This document shows, piece by piece, positions 1 through 10,570 of a DNA stretch of 64,000 bases. Origin of the DNA: Azorinus chamasolen (Eukaryota; Mollusca; Bivalvia; Cardiida; Solecurtidae); NCBI GenBank assembly GCA_963576725.1, contig OY755247.1, positions 10,874,534 to 10,938,533 of the forward strand. The letters are read 5' to 3'. A program made the position numbers and the translations under genes. The stretch's first letter is position 1. Every line of letters begins with the position of its first letter. The notes under the pieces were generated by a model. That model made no database searches, was not told where the DNA came from, and was given only the letters and a program-made list of their open reading frames with translations.

Positions 1-211
1 TACTCTCGTATATTATATGAAAAAGGACACAAAAAGACACCACGGTAAGTTTATAGTTTCGTTGGCTAGACTTTCAAATTATCCGTCACAGTAAAATGCT
101 TTATGTCCTCAATATTTAGATCAGGGGAATTTGTTTTAGCCTGACAGTTTAATTTTATATTTGTGGTCATGATTTGCTCGAGTAATCCAGATATAAACGC
201 CATACGTAGTG

Positions 212-363
212 CAGCTGAACTTCGATATCACGAACTTCAAGGGACCATATAAATTAGTTCGAGATAACAGGTGTTCGAGTTATCCGATTTATAATCTGAC
301 CAATATATCTATATGCACAGCTTAATGCAGGTCTAAAGTAATGCTGAAAGCTCCTGTAGGAGA
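212..363 (+). mobile_element. Family N (pogo/Tigger-like MITE), left half
   Basis: The sequence starts with a CAG..TGAACTTCGATAT-type end and runs through 'ttcgagttatccgatt' into a half hairpin ending at the apex ctcctgtaggag. The right half is missing and P1a begins directly after the apex. Other copies, such as the one at 55502-55735, have both ends with TA flanks. Confidence 0.6.
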
Positions 364-2097
364 TTTTTGTAAAGTGCAACGGCCATAACTCTGTAAAGAC
401 AAACTGAATGAACCTCAAAATAAACTCAGCTTCAAATGTTGTTGCTTAAAACATTTGTGTTAAGTTTCATTTATATCATTTTAATAGTTTTCCCAGAAAA
501 CAACAGACAAACTAAAAGTTGACCGACTAACAAAGCAACGAACTAACGAAGTTCAAGGACCATAACTTTAGAATAAAATGACATATCAAAACCCCCGCAA
601 TATATGTGAAAATTCACATTAAGGTTTAACCATATGAAAAAAATTGAAGTAAATATCATTTCAAATGAAAACGTTATGGCCATCCTCATATTTGCATAGA
701 TTTGCATTATTTTTTTAAGTGCAAGGGCCATAACTCCGAAACAACAAATCAAATGATCCTCAGAATCGACTTAGCTTCAGGTCGTGATGCATTAAACACA
801 TGTATGAAGTTTCATTAATATCTGTCAAACAGTTTTGCCAGAAAACAGCGGACAAACTATTTGCATATATTTGCATTTTTTAAGTAACAGGGCAATAACT
901 CCTAAACCTCAAAATCGACTCAGCATCAGATCTTGATGCATTAAACATTTTTGTGAAGTTTCATTAATATCTCTCAAGTAGTTTTCCCAGAAAACAGCTG
1001 ACAAACTATTTGCATTAGTTTTAAGGACAAGGGCCATAACTCTGAAACGAAAAATCAAATGATCCTCAGAATCAATTCAGTTTCAGATCTTGATGCATTA
1101 AATATTTGTGTGAAGTTTCATTAATATCTCTCAAATAGTTTTCCCAGAAAACAGCGGACAAACTATTTGCATATTTTTAAGGACAAGGGCCATAACTCTT
1201 TGCATGACTATTGCATTATTTTTTAAGTAAAAGGGCCATAACTCCAAAACGACAAATCAAATGAACCTCAGAATCGACTCAGCTTCAGATCTTGATGCAT
1301 TAAACATTTGTGTGAAGTTTCATTAATTTTTGTCAAATAGTTTTCCCAGAAAACAGCAGACAAACTATTTGCATGTATTTGCATTATTTTTCAAGTTAAA
1401 GGGCCATAACTCCGAACGACAATTCAAATGAACCTCATAATCGATTCAGCTTCAAATCTTGATGCATTAAATATTTGTGTGAAGTTTCATTAATATCTCT
1501 CAAATAATTTTCCCACAAGGGCCATAACTCTGAAATGAAAAGTCAAATGAAACTCAGAATCAAGTCAGCTTCAGATCTTGATGCATTAAACATTTGTGTG
1601 AAGTTTCATAAATATCTCTCAAATATTTTTACCAGAAACCAGCGGACAAACTATTTGCATGTATTTCCATTATTTTTTAAGTAAAAGGGCCATAACTCCA
1701 AAACGACAAATCAAATGAACCTCAGAATCGACCCAGCTTCAGATCTTGATGCATTAAACATTTGTGTGAAGTTTCATTGATATCTCTCAAATAGTTTTCC
1801 CAGAAAACAGCGGACAAACTTATTTTTTAAGGACAAGGGCCATAACTCTGAAATGAAAAATCAAATGAACCTCAGAATCAACTCAGCTTCAGATCTAGAT
1901 GAATTTAACATTTGTGTGAAGTTTCATTAATATCTGTCAATTAGTTTCCCCCAGAAAACAGCGGACAAACAAAATGTTGACGGACGAACCAACGAACGAA
2001 CCAACGAACGAACCAACGAACGAACCAACGAACGGACGGACGGACGGACAGGGCCACGACAATATACGACCACCTTTATTAGGTGGGCGTATAAAAA
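364..2097 (+). mobile_element. P1a: pearl-like element with ~9 tandem units
   Basis: About nine imperfect units of ~160 bp each contain 'gggccataactcc', 'cttgatgcattaaac' and 'tgtgaagtttcatt'. They are followed by an AACG/GACG microsatellite (about 1980-2050) and a short tail hairpin (caccttt...aggtg, 2070-2085) ending in gcgtataaaa. This order of tandem core, ACGG-type microsatellite and short tail matches the published bivalve pearl architecture. A shorter relative with the same head and tail lies at 59605-60236. Open frames across it are repeat artefacts. Confidence 0.75.
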
Positions 2098-2099
2098 AC

Positions 2100-2230
2100 A
2101 AGTGGTTGCTAAAATCAGGGCAAAAATAAACTTTCGACCTGCATTTAGCTACCACATTGTTTACAAACCAATGGGAGCTCTTCTTTATTACTTTTGACTT
2201 GCATTAAGCTACCACCTGCTTTACAAGCCG
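2100..2230. repeat. Decayed hairpin-arm pieces of TA-family MITEs
   Basis: Two short stretches resemble the 'tgcattaagctaccacctgc' arm of families H/I, at about 2140-2160 and 2195-2217. No ends are recognisable. Confidence 0.4.
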
Positions 2231-2810
2231 ATAATTAGAGCTTTTTGTGATCACTTAAGGCATGTTCTACTGTACAATTTCCCTGCAAAAAGTCAACACT
2301 GTCTTCAGCAAATATGGAACCCAAACAGTGAAAACGAGACACAAATCATGGATATACCCCATGTTTTAGCATGATGACCGGTAGGAGTCGCTTCTCCGTC
2401 TACTTGTCCGTCTATCTGTTTGTCCGCATGTCTACTTGTCCGCCTGTCTACTTGCCCGGCTGTCTGTCACGCTTATTTCGTTTTTCTTTTTGTCACACCT
2501 CATTCCACATTCGATACACGTGTTGATTTGATCACTCTTGCATTTGTTTGCTTTCTACCTAATACTAAACCGTGTCGATTCTTTTGACAATTCCCAGAAG
2601 CTTACAAAGTCATGTGCAGCCATTGACACCAACGCTTACAGTGCTGTAACTATATTCTCCCTTAGATAAGTAATAGTATGCGTGATTCGTGTTGAAATCC
2701 TATAACGCATTTGATTGAATATATTTTTAAATTCCATAGGCGAACAACTGTCACATATTTATGCAAATAAAAACAACAGTGCTAGATACGAATATTTCTT
2801 ACCGAAATCA
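2231..2810. other. Unassigned AT-rich DNA with a GTCCGTCTACTT minisatellite
   Basis: An imperfect run of gtccgtctacttgtccg units spans about 2388-2468. The rest shows no gene, RNA or repeat that I can recognise. Confidence 0.5.
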
Positions 2811-2975
2811 GGGTCCATGCTTATAAAGCTTTTTAGTTGAGTCTGAGTTCGTTCTCAAGCTTTTGATTGGTCAGATTTGAGTTCTCAAGCTTTTGATTGG
2901 TCAGATTTGAGCCAAAGGCTAAATTCGGACAAATCAAAAACTTGAGAACGAACTCAGTTTTATAAGCATGGACCC
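2811..2975. repeat. Family O foldback element
   Basis: The element opens with gggtccatgcttataaa and closes with ttttataagcatggaccc, giving inverted ends of 17-18 bp. The inner part contains a direct duplication of 'gttctcaagcttttgattgg'. A relative occurs at 56300-56390. Confidence 0.65.
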
Positions 2976-3004
2976 ATGACCCGTTGCAGTATTTTCATAC
3001 CAAA

Positions 3005-3182
3005 TTAACCCTAGGAGATAATGACATCATATATATATTGATTGGAATACTTTCATTATTATTTCATAAGCAAACGGAGCAGACCCTGATCAGACGGCTG
3101 CTATAGGAGCCGTCTGATCTGGGTCTTCTCTGTTCGCAAAGGCGTAGAAAGGCGTATTTATGGAGTAAATATAAATGGTTAA
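3005..3182 (-). mobile_element. Family A2 TTAA MITE
   Basis: TTAA lies at both edges (3005-3008 and 3179-3182). The hairpin at 3070-3137 has arms reading CCTGATC and, on the other side, GATCTGGG, and an apex gctgctataggagc. The tail is shorter than in other copies. Confidence 0.75.
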
Positions 3183-3821
3183 AGTATAAAACCCCCGTAT
3201 GTACAGTACTCTGAAACTTAGTTCTGTTTCCTTTAAAGATGTATTATGCGCATTCTTCGTATTAACCAATCAACACCAGAAGCTGTACATGTACATACAA
3301 TGAAAAGAATGCTTACAACCCATTTTCCGACAGGATATGTTTGTTCAGCTAAATATTATCGCTATCCGAATACTGCTGAATTCTTTAAAAGGAGCCCCCT
3401 TTTTAGAAACGGGGATTCTGTACGGAAATAGGTGGACATCTTCGGCCAAGTTCAGAATGTCTCCGATTCTATTTCGGAACAACGCTTTGAATATTGATTA
3501 GGTTGTTACCACATGTACAATGACTGACACTGGTTGTTGGCCTACATAATACATGTACATCGAATGATTCTTTCCGGTATGTAAATTTGAATCTTACGAC
3601 AGATTCCGGCCAGTGACGAAGGCTGTTCCGTTGGTTCCGTAGCAATCCATTTTTCTAAAAAAAATTCAACGCAAACAACCATTTACTGACCGTGCTGTTT
3701 AGTGTTAAATAAGTGTTAAGGTACCCAGATTCCAATTCTGAAGTCAATTCGAAACGCAAAATTTGCGGAAATTTGTGCCGCATACATCTTTAAAACTCAT
3801 AAATTTCACTTTGAATTGGCA
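3183..3821. other. Unassigned DNA
   Basis: No gene-like signal is visible. Open frames here are short and lack supporting splice or codon features. Confidence 0.4.
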
Positions 3822-3962
3822 AGCAGCTTGGATCCAGATGAGACGCCGTGTAACTCGGTATCTCATCAGAATCCAAGCTGTTTGACACCAAGTCAATAGT
3901 TCATCAAGTTTGCTCAAATCGAAAGTAGTCAAAAATGCGCTAGATCCAATTTTGAGCAAAAC
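3822..3962 (+). mobile_element. Family E TTAA MITE, partial
   Basis: The hairpin at 3822-3886 (agcagcttgg...ccaagctg) has the stem GATCCAGATGAGACGCC and the apex gtgtaactcg. It is followed by the family tail 'gtcaatagttcatc...gatcc'. The TTAA ends have decayed. Confidence 0.65.
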
Positions 3963-4082
3963 AAATTTATATTTTCAAAGTGGGATAAGGGTAAATGTGT
4001 GTGTCTAACCTCTCAGGTGCATCTGATCGGTTAAGTAAATTAACGATTCGGTTGTGTGTTTAGGGAACAAATTCCAACTTTT

Positions 4083-4299
4083 TTAACCCTTAGCCTGTTA
4101 AGCGCGACCCAACTGACATTTGCAAGCAGCTTGGATCCAGATGAGACGCCGAGTAACTCGGCGTCTCATCAGGATCCAAGCTGTTTGACACTTTGTCAAT
4201 AGTATCTCAAACGCTTCAAAGAATCAGAAGTAAGTGACAGATTGGAGCAACAGATTAGAGCTTAAGCAGATTTCACTGTCACAGCAGGCTACTGGTTAA
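4083..4299 (+). mobile_element. Family E TTAA MITE, full length
   Basis: TTAA lies at both edges. The left end is 'cccttagcctgttaagcgcg'. The hairpin at 4126-4187 has the apex gccgagtaactcggc and a single A:A stem mismatch (CCAGATG against CATCAGG). This is the best reference copy of family E. Confidence 0.8.
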
Positions 4300-4700
4300 A
4301 TTAGACTCACAGAACTGGGGGCCTTGTTGTGACAGGGCAGACATACGCTTTCACCTGGTGAAAACGGCAGCCTAAAGACATACCTGTCAAATTGACAAGC
4401 TTCTTGTCTGAACATCCGTCCTGCTTATTTTCATTATCTCAAATCAGAGATTTCAGCTTTTCTTTTGACAAGTAGAAAATAATACGGGTGCCAATTCTTA
4501 CAGTTTACGTTACTCTTATTCAAAATTTCCAATTTATTATATACAATAGTGACAGACACTTGTCGGAATGTCTTCTTTCTCAACTCCAGATAAAGCTTTC
4601 ATTAAGTCTGACTACTGCATATAACATAAATAACCTTCCTGTTCACTCAATATATACTAGTAAAATATGCAGTAACACGTGCTTATATTCGCCATTATAC
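4300..4700. other. Unassigned DNA
   Basis: I see no recognisable gene or repeat in this stretch. Confidence 0.4.
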
Positions 4701-5060
4701 AGTAGAACCTGTCTTAACCCTTTCCCTCATTTAAACGTGTTTTCACGCATTTGCAAACAGAGCAGACAGACCCAGATCAGATGGCTCCTAGAGGAGCCGT
4801 CTGATCAGGGTCTGCTCTGTTTGCTAACAGAATTTGATAGAGCTGTTTATTTGCTTTCTAAAATGGCTACAATGTTCTACCTTCCATATTTCATTAAAAC
4901 TATTTTGTCCATGAATATTCAGTAGGTATTGAAAATTGGAATAAACATAGAACACGGAAAGGGTTCAGTGGTAATAAAGGCATGTCCAATTATGGGTCTA
5001 TAAGGCAGGTGGTAGCTTAATGCAGGTCAAAAGTAATACAGAAAGCCCCTATAAGTCCTT
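4701..5060. mobile_element. TA-family (H/I) MITE interrupted by a family A element
   Basis: The left end 'cagtagaacctgtc' (4701) is followed by the A element at 4714-4967. It resumes at 4968 with the 'ggcaggtggtagcttaatgc' arm and half of the hairpin, ending near agcccctataag. Further arm-like fragments continue to about 5180. Confidence 0.55.
4714..4967 (+). mobile_element. Family A1 TTAA MITE
   Basis: The left edge is TTAA and the right edge has decayed to TTCA. The left end is 'ccctttccctcatttaaacg'. The hairpin runs from about 4752 to 4830 with CCAGATC on the left and GATCAGG on the right, and the apex is gctcctagaggagc. The tail carries 'ccatgaatattcagtaggta', typical of A1. It sits within the left part of a TA-family MITE. 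Confidence 0.8.
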
Positions 5061-5179
5061 CTCATATGATCACTCAAAATATATACAATTCTGGACGTTG
5101 AAAACAGATGGTAGCTTAATGCATGAAAAAGTTGTGCAGAATGATTCTATATGAGCATTCTGCGTTATTTTTGCCCTAC

Positions 5180-5373
5180 GTTAGAAAACATTTTATCACC
5201 CCATGAATATTCATGGACAAAATCAATAAAATGGAACATGGAAAAGGAGTTGCATAATTAGTTCTATAAATTACCAAAAGCAAACAGAGCAGTCCCTGGT
5301 CAGACTGCTCCTGATCTGGGTCTACTCTGTTTGCAAGTGCATGAAAAGGTGTTTATATTAAGGAAAGTGTTAC
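5180..5373 (-). mobile_element. Family A1 MITE, degenerate
   Basis: The A1 tail 'ccatgaatattcatggacaa' leads into a hairpin (5281-5336) whose apex region is shortened, so ctggtcagactgctcc meets ctgatctggg directly. The right end decays to 'ggaaagtgttac'. Confidence 0.65.
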
Positions 5374-5476
5374 CGAAAACCTGACTGAACTTGAGAAACA
5401 ATAAACTCATACAAAACACACATCGCGAGTAAGCTGTTATGCAGAATTCAAATCACGAACTCATTCTCTTGACCCG

Positions 5477-5690
5477 TTACCTGCTGCAAAAAATGATGTC
5501 TGGAGACTGGTTAAATTCTGATCTTTTACAAAGTTCAAGTCTCTTGCTTCAGATTCGTTCAAGCGCTTGAGAAACAACTGTTGAATGAATGTCAAACAGC
5601 TTGAGTTACTCAGCGTCTCATCTTGATCCAAGCTGTTTTACAAATGTCAGTTAGGTCGCGTTTAGCAGGTCACGTGTTAATCCTTTGCAT
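5477..5690 (-). mobile_element. Family E TTAA MITE
   Basis: A reversed E copy in which the tail precedes the hairpin at about 5598-5640, whose left arm is short. The right edge TTAA (5687-5690) is shared with the next element. Confidence 0.65.
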
Positions 5691-6081
5691 ATTCATATAA
5701 AAAATAAAGACGTCATGAATATTCATTAGTCGATCTTTTATAATAGCATATGTACCCATGTACCCAGTTCTATTATACAGTGAAACCTCTCTATAACGGC
5801 CACTGAGTTACATCAAGTATTTTGTGTTATATGCAGGTGGCTGCTTAAAGCAAGGTGGAAGTAAAACAGAACGCTCCTATAGGAGCGTTCTGCTTTACTT
5901 TCACCTTGCTGTAAGCAGCCACCTGCACTAAATACCAAATAATTAACACAATTTAGTTGCCGTTATAGAGTGGTTTTACTGTAATTTCATAAGCAATTAG
6001 AGCAGACAAAGGAGCCGTCTGAGCTGGGTCTACTCTGTTTGCATATGCGTGAAAATGCGTTTATATGAGGGAAAGGGTTAA
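5687..6081 (-). mobile_element. Family A2 MITE split by a G element
   Basis: The left part carries the A2 tail 'gacgtcatgaatattcatta'. The right part resumes at 5984 with 'atttcataagcaa' and the hairpin arm, ending in gggttaa (6078-6081). Removing G1 and one TA restores the family order. Confidence 0.75.
5778..5981. mobile_element. G1: family G TA MITE, complete (204 bp)
   Basis: The element runs CAGTGAAACCTCTCTATAACGG ... gagtggttttactg with TA on each side (5776-5777 and 5982-5983). A long central hairpin has the arm 'gcaggtggctgcttaaagca' and the apex cgctcctataggagcg. Its end sequence resembles pogo/Tigger-type termini. It has the same length as G3 (26798-27001). Confidence 0.8.
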
Positions 6082-6480
6082 AGTCATATTCACATTTGTA
6101 CCAGTAGCTCAAATACTTAGTGTCATCTAATTCACGATAAACCACTGATATGGGACTATTATTTCGACTCTAAGCATAACCATGCATTAAGAATGTTAAA
6201 TATTGCATTATTATAACGCATGTCATAAGCATAAAGCATACCAGAGCAACATTAGAATACACAAGGATATCGCTTTTACAAGCACATTAATAAAACATGG
6301 GACTATTAAAAATAATGTGACTGTTTAAAGCAGAACAAAAGTAATGTAACAAGCTCAAAGAGGAGCTTTCTGTAATACTCTTATCCTATATTAAGCTATC
6401 AACATCTTAAAACATTCCAGTAGTCGCTCTTGACGACAGGTCCGCGGTATATGAGGATGGGCAGATCTTATTTTATACTA
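6082..6480. other. Mostly unassigned DNA with one decayed TA-family hairpin
   Basis: A decayed arm pair (gtttaaagcagaacaaaagtaatg, with partner near 6395) surrounds caaagaggagc at 6318-6410. No ends are visible. Confidence 0.45.
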
Positions 6481-6671
6481 CAGTAAAACCTCTCTTAACT
6501 GGAATTCTAGTAGAGAAGAAATTAGGCAGGTGACTGCTTAATGCAGGGTAAACGTCATGCAGAAAGCTCTTCTAGGAGCTTTCTGCATGACTTCCACACT
6601 GCATTAAGCTGTCACCTGTCTCCAAGACCGATATTTATACTAAATTTAACGACCTGTTAAGAGAGGGTTTG
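6481..6671. mobile_element. H1: family H TA MITE
   Basis: The left end is cagtaaaacctctcttaac after TA. The central hairpin at 6525-6633 has the arm 'ggcaggtgactgcttaatgc' and the apex agctcttctaggagct. The right end 'gagagggtttgta' is slightly shortened. Confidence 0.75.
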
Positions 6672-6728
6672 TATGGAGAATGCTACCGTATTCAGACATG
6701 GATTTGGACAGACGAACTTGGGTACATA

Positions 6729-6795
6729 GTGCAAACCCAGTTCAAACGGCTCCTTTAGGAGCCGTATGATCTTGGTCTTCACTAGTTGCTATTAC
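6729..6795. mobile_element. Family A hairpin fragment
   Basis: Only the core is left: cccagttcaaacggctcctttaggagccg followed by tgatcttggtc. No TTAA ends are present. Confidence 0.5.
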
Positions 6796-6904
6796 TTCAG
6801 TCTAATCTAAAGTTTCAAAAAGGTCCCAAACTGTCTTGTTCAGCTGTACATGTACAACGTTGTAGAGAGAGGAAACTAGGTGTACCGAATACTAAGAGCA
6901 AATG

Positions 6905-7220
6905 AAATATATTGCTGGGCGAACGTTATGCAGAAATCTCCAAAAGGAACCTTTCTGCTTTACTTTTGTTTTAACCCATTACCACATAGGCTATTTTTAG
7001 ATCCTGCCTCTTTACATAAATCTACCGAAAAGGAGCATTAACTAGAGAAAAGGAACATTTTAGAAATTTGTAATTTGAAACTATTGTGATAAATAGAGCA
7101 TTTGCTCCTATAGGAGCAAATGCTCTATTTATCACAATGGTTTCACAAAGTGACTTTTACAGAGTCGTCAAAAGTCGTCAATATGATGGAATGGGTTAAA
7201 TAAGCAGCAGTTTACTTATT
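6905..7220. mobile_element. Family I arm pieces around a family D insertion
   Basis: The left piece at 6905-6970 carries 'gggcgaacgttatgcagaaa'. The right piece 'ttaaataagcagcagttta' follows D1. Together they imply a TA-family hairpin entered at an arm TTAA. Confidence 0.5.
6971..7199 (-). mobile_element. D1: family D TTAA MITE
   Basis: TTAA lies at both edges. The hairpin at 7078-7143 has the arm 'attgtgataaatagagcatt' and the apex tgctcctataggagca. The end reads 'ccattaccacataggctatt', and the other end 'gatggaatgggttaa'. Family D has no A:A stem mismatch. Confidence 0.8.
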
Positions 7221-7226
7221 CAGTCA

Positions 7227-7486
7227 TTAACCCTTTCCCTGTTCAATATGCATGTAAGAAATAATGAAATAATGAATATTTATTAGCTTATTGTTATACA
7301 TGTAGTGTAAACTTTTAAAAGTAATATTTTGCTTTGACAAAAACTATAGTATCACACCTTTATCATGTCAAACGCAAAAAAGAGCAGACCCTGATCAGAC
7401 GGCTTCCATTGGAGCCGTCTGATCTTGGTCTACTCTGTATGTCAATGAAAGGCGTGAAAGAGCGTTTATATGAAGGAAAGAGTTAA
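7227..7486 (-). mobile_element. Family A2 TTAA MITE
   Basis: TTAA lies at both edges. The hairpin at 7381-7437 reads CCTGATC on the left and GATCTTGG on the right. The right end is 'gtttatatgaaggaaagagt'. It is separated from the next element by one base. Confidence 0.8.
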
Positions 7487-7487
7487 G

Positions 7488-7736
7488 TTAAACCCTTTTC
7501 CTTATGTAAGCGCATTTTGGCGCATCTGCAAACAGAGAAGACCCAGATCAGACGGCTCCTTTACGAGCCATCTGATCAGGGTTTGCTCTGTTTGCTTATG
7601 GTATAATATAGATCTGATTCTAGAGTTTCTGCATGAGCCAAAACGTCATGTGTTCATATGCCATTATAAAAATAATCTTATAAATATTAATGACGTCATC
7701 ATTTCCTACATGAATATTCATCAGGGAAAGGGTTAA
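7488..7736 (+). mobile_element. Family A2 TTAA MITE
   Basis: TTAA lies at both edges. The hairpin at 7528-7595 has CCAGATC on the left and GATCAGG on the right. The tail 'gacgtcatcatttcctacat' leads to 'catcagggaaagggttaa'. It lies back to back with the element at 7227-7486. Confidence 0.8.
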
Positions 7737-8045
7737 GCGATTATTACAGAAATGTTCCGTTGTATTTATCCAGCGTCGTACAATGGTGTGCAACCTATCA
7801 GGGCTGGATTTCCAAAAACACAATTAATTATGATTACAGAAGTTGGCATTTGTTTTCCTTACCTCCGTTTTTGGTATTCCCAGAACTTCTCTCCTATATT
7901 TAACACTGTCGTTTGGTAAACTGTATCATCTTCAGTGGCGTATCTAGTTATACGCACGTGCGATGTATCAACCTGAAAGTTGAAAACATTATTATGGCCA
8001 AAATAGTATAAAAAGAGTGTTCGGAGGAACACATGTGTCACCTGT
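7737..8045. other. Unassigned DNA
   Basis: No recognisable gene, RNA or repeat is visible. Confidence 0.4.
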
Positions 8046-8350
8046 TCGCAGCTGACACAAAAACTGTTAATATGCTGGAGTGAAATCAAAACAAAGGAGA
8101 GTAACTCAAAAAGTATTGCATGTAGAGTGATGGACCTTACTTAAATTATTGGTCCTCAATGAGAGGAAAACACATGTGAAATTTGAAAGCTCTATAATGA
8201 TTAGTTTAGAAATGACAGCCAAACAAAGAAAGTTTGACGGATATACAGACAGACGGACAGACAGACGGCCAAACAGACAGACAGACAGACAGGCAGACGA
8301 CGGAAAATAGACCCCTAAGTGACACACTGCCTCTCGGCAGGTGACACAAA
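8046..8350 (-). mobile_element. M1: pearl-like element with single unit
   Basis: The element begins near gttcgcagctgacac and ends 'ctcggcaggtgacacaaaaa'. It contains one unit ('gaaatttgaaagctctataa') and a GACA/GACG microsatellite at about 8248-8300. M2 at 53531-53799 is the reverse-oriented second copy. Confidence 0.65.
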
Positions 8351-8394
8351 AATCGAAGTCTACCCTCTAACATTCTGTCTTGTAAATGCAAGCT

Positions 8395-8511
8395 TTAACC
8401 CATTCCCTCATATTGACGCATTTTGACGTCTCTGGAAAAGTCACCGTTTGAAGGAGCAAATGCTTTTATTTATCACATTGATTTCAAATTTGTACAATTC
8501 TAAATTTTCCA
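8395..8511 (+). mobile_element. Family D MITE, left part with shortened hairpin
   Basis: TTAA lies at 8395-8398, followed by 'cccattccctcatattgacg'. The hairpin has lost its left arm and apex, leaving aaggagcaaatgc. The right end is absent. Confidence 0.6.
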
Positions 8512-8782
8512 GGGGGAGCATGCTCCCGTACTTCTATAGCCACGGTGCGTACATTACATTTGAATTCAGCTACATCCCTGACCTTAAATAAGAATATAAC
8601 AAGGGTATACGAAATAGTAAATTCTATGGATGGTTTGACCCATTAGGTGTCAGAGGAAAGCTAGAAAATAGTGGAAAATGTATCAAAATGCGGATGATTC
8701 AGTCACTCTTTGGATAGCTGAAATATTAAAATTTGCATCTAATATGAATTCGCTCCATAGATTTATGTTGTCAATTTGTTAG
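8512..8782. other. Unassigned DNA
   Basis: A short palindrome gggagcatgctccc lies at 8515-8528. Nothing else is recognisable. Confidence 0.4.
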
Positions 8783-8995
8783 TTATTCCTTTCCCTACTA
8801 TTCACGATCAGACTCGCATTTGCAAACAGCTTGGATCCAGATGAGACGCCGAGTAACTCGGCGTCTCATCAGGATCCAAGCTGTTTGACGCTCGATCAAT
8901 AGTTAAATAAAATCTTGATCAAATCGGAAATAGTCCAAATTGCATTTGATCTAAACTTAAGCAGTCGTTTTTTTTCTCTACAGAGCAAGGGTTGA
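8783..8995 (+). mobile_element. Family E TTAA MITE
   Basis: The edges have decayed to TTAT and TTGA. The hairpin at 8825-8886 shows the canonical E stem with CCAGATG against CATCAGG and the apex gccgagtaactcggc. The right end is 'ctctacagagcaagggtt'. Confidence 0.75.
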
Positions 8996-9264
8996 AAGAG
9001 ACTGTGCATATTATGTCGTTTGAAATTTTCCTTTCCTGCGTTTCCTAGGAATGTAATTTTGAAGGATAGTTTGCATATAAATCAAAGTTGACAGTTTACA
9101 CCATGTTAGTGTATAAATGTAAAGACAGATTTCTAACACTATCTCCAAGCATATCCTGATATAATATCCACGTAAATGATGTACACATTTTGCCAAACAA
9201 TACACATTCCCGTACAGGAGTACACTATACTGTTTATTTGGCCTTTGGGTTTCTCTGTAGGTGT

Positions 9265-9302
9265 TTAACCCTTTATTACATGAATATTCATGAAGGAAAT
9301 AA
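9265..9302. mobile_element. Family A2 end fragment
   Basis: TTAA followed by 'ccctttattacatgaatatt' matches the A2 tail end. It is cut short by the B1 element. Confidence 0.45.
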
Positions 9303-9502
9303 ACCCATTTGCTCCCACGATCCCATATATTGGACGTAAGCAAACAGTGTAGACTCTGATCAGAGTCTACACTGTTTGCTGATAGGAATTTCAATACAAA
9401 ACAAAACGAAATTGAAAAATTTAGGCCAGGCACCCCTTAGATAAAAAATGGAATAATCCAATATATAAACATGGAAGAATCCACTGGGAGCAAATGGGTT
9501 AA
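9299..9502 (+). mobile_element. B1: family B TTAA MITE with excised apex
   Basis: The left end is 'cccatttgctcccacgatcc' and the right end 'gggagcaaatgggttaa', with TTAA at 9499-9502. The hairpin is reduced to a perfect 40-bp palindrome at 9340-9379. Copies B2 and B3 have an additional CAGACGC...GCGTCTG apex at this point. Confidence 0.8.
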
Positions 9503-9653
9503 TATTAATCTTTAACGTGCTTTCACGGCATCACTCAAAAAGAGATGGTTGACAACAGAACACGTAGAATTATATCTATTCTATATCATATGGGCAATTA
9601 GCACACTTGGATACAGAGCAACAGGTTTAGTTTTTATCGGGTTTTACACCGTT
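9503..9653. other. Unassigned DNA
   Basis: No feature is recognised. Confidence 0.35.
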
Positions 9654-9899
9654 TTAACCCTTTCACCGCCAATGTCGCATAAATGTCCCACGACAAATGG
9701 TGCAGTTCCTTATCAGACGCCGCCTTTTCAAGGCGGCGTCTGATAAGGGACTGCACTTTTTGTCTCAATCTCTATTTCTGTATATGTGGTTTATTCCATT
9801 GAAGTTGCATTTATTTATCTCATTTCCTTATTGTACGGAATGCTTTAACAAAAATGTGAATGTAGTAGACAATTAGAAAGTTGGTGCCGAAAGGGTTAA
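9654..9899 (+). mobile_element. C1: family C TTAA MITE
   Basis: TTAA lies at both edges, and the right one is shared with D2. The left end is 'ccctttcaccgccaatgtcg' and the right end 'ggtgccgaaagggttaa'. The hairpin at 9710-9767 has the apex cgccgccttttcaaggcggcg. In this copy both stem arms match (ccttatc with gataagg), so the usual A:A mismatch is absent. Confidence 0.8.
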
Positions 9900-10124
9900 C
9901 ACATTACCCCCTAGTGACGCATTTTTGCGTCTCTATAAAATTCACATTGTGAAACCATTGTGATAAATAGAGCATTTGCTCCCATAGGAGTAAATGCTCT
10001 ATTTATCACAATGGTTTCAAACTACACAATTCTAAAATTTTCCTTTTCTCTAATTAATGCTCCTTTTCAGTAGATTATTTCAAAGAGGTTGGGTCTAAAA
10101 ATAGCCTAGGAGATAATGAGTTAA
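9896..10124 (+). mobile_element. D2: family D TTAA MITE
   Basis: It shares TTAA 9896-9899 with C1 and ends with TTAA at 10121-10124. The hairpin at 9950-10018 has the apex gctcccataggagt. The tail carries 'ctctaattaatgctcctttt'. Confidence 0.8.
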
Positions 10125-10262
10125 CAGTATTTCAGTCCTATCACGACGTCCAGCTAATTACAGGTGGAGGAAGACACAATAGGTTCTTCTGTGCAAGGAA
10201 CAGATTGCATTGTTTCATGCAACGAAGAACATTCAAGTAGAACACCAGACAATAACAGATAA

Positions 10263-10332
10263 ACGTGCGTACTCAAATACTAAAATCGTCATTTCTCCAC
10301 CAAACCCTATGTTATGACCACTCTTTAGAAGT
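10263..10332 (+). mobile_element. Family J foldback, left half
   Basis: The sequence 'gtgcgtactcaaatactaaa' leads to 'tgaccactctttagaa', and stops at the apex position. Confidence 0.55.
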
Positions 10333-10432
10333 TAGGTAAGTTGGTGAGCACGTGACATGTCCTTGTGTTATAAACAAGGATTGTGTGTACATCTAGATTT
10401 ATATAATGCGCCCACTTTATGAATAAACATAC

Positions 10433-10530
10433 GTAGCTTTTTAAAAACGCTATGCAGGATGAAGGTAACGCAGAAGGCTCATGTAGGAGCTTTTTGCATA
10501 ACTTTCGTCCAATACTTTAAGCTTCCATCT
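10433..10530. mobile_element. TA-family hairpin fragment (H/I type)
   Basis: The arm 'gcaggatgaaggtaacgcag' and its decayed partner surround ggctcatgtaggagctt. Ends are not visible. Confidence 0.5.
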
Positions 10531-10570
10531 CTCTTTAAGAATCAGAATAAGACCCTTTATAATTATGTGG

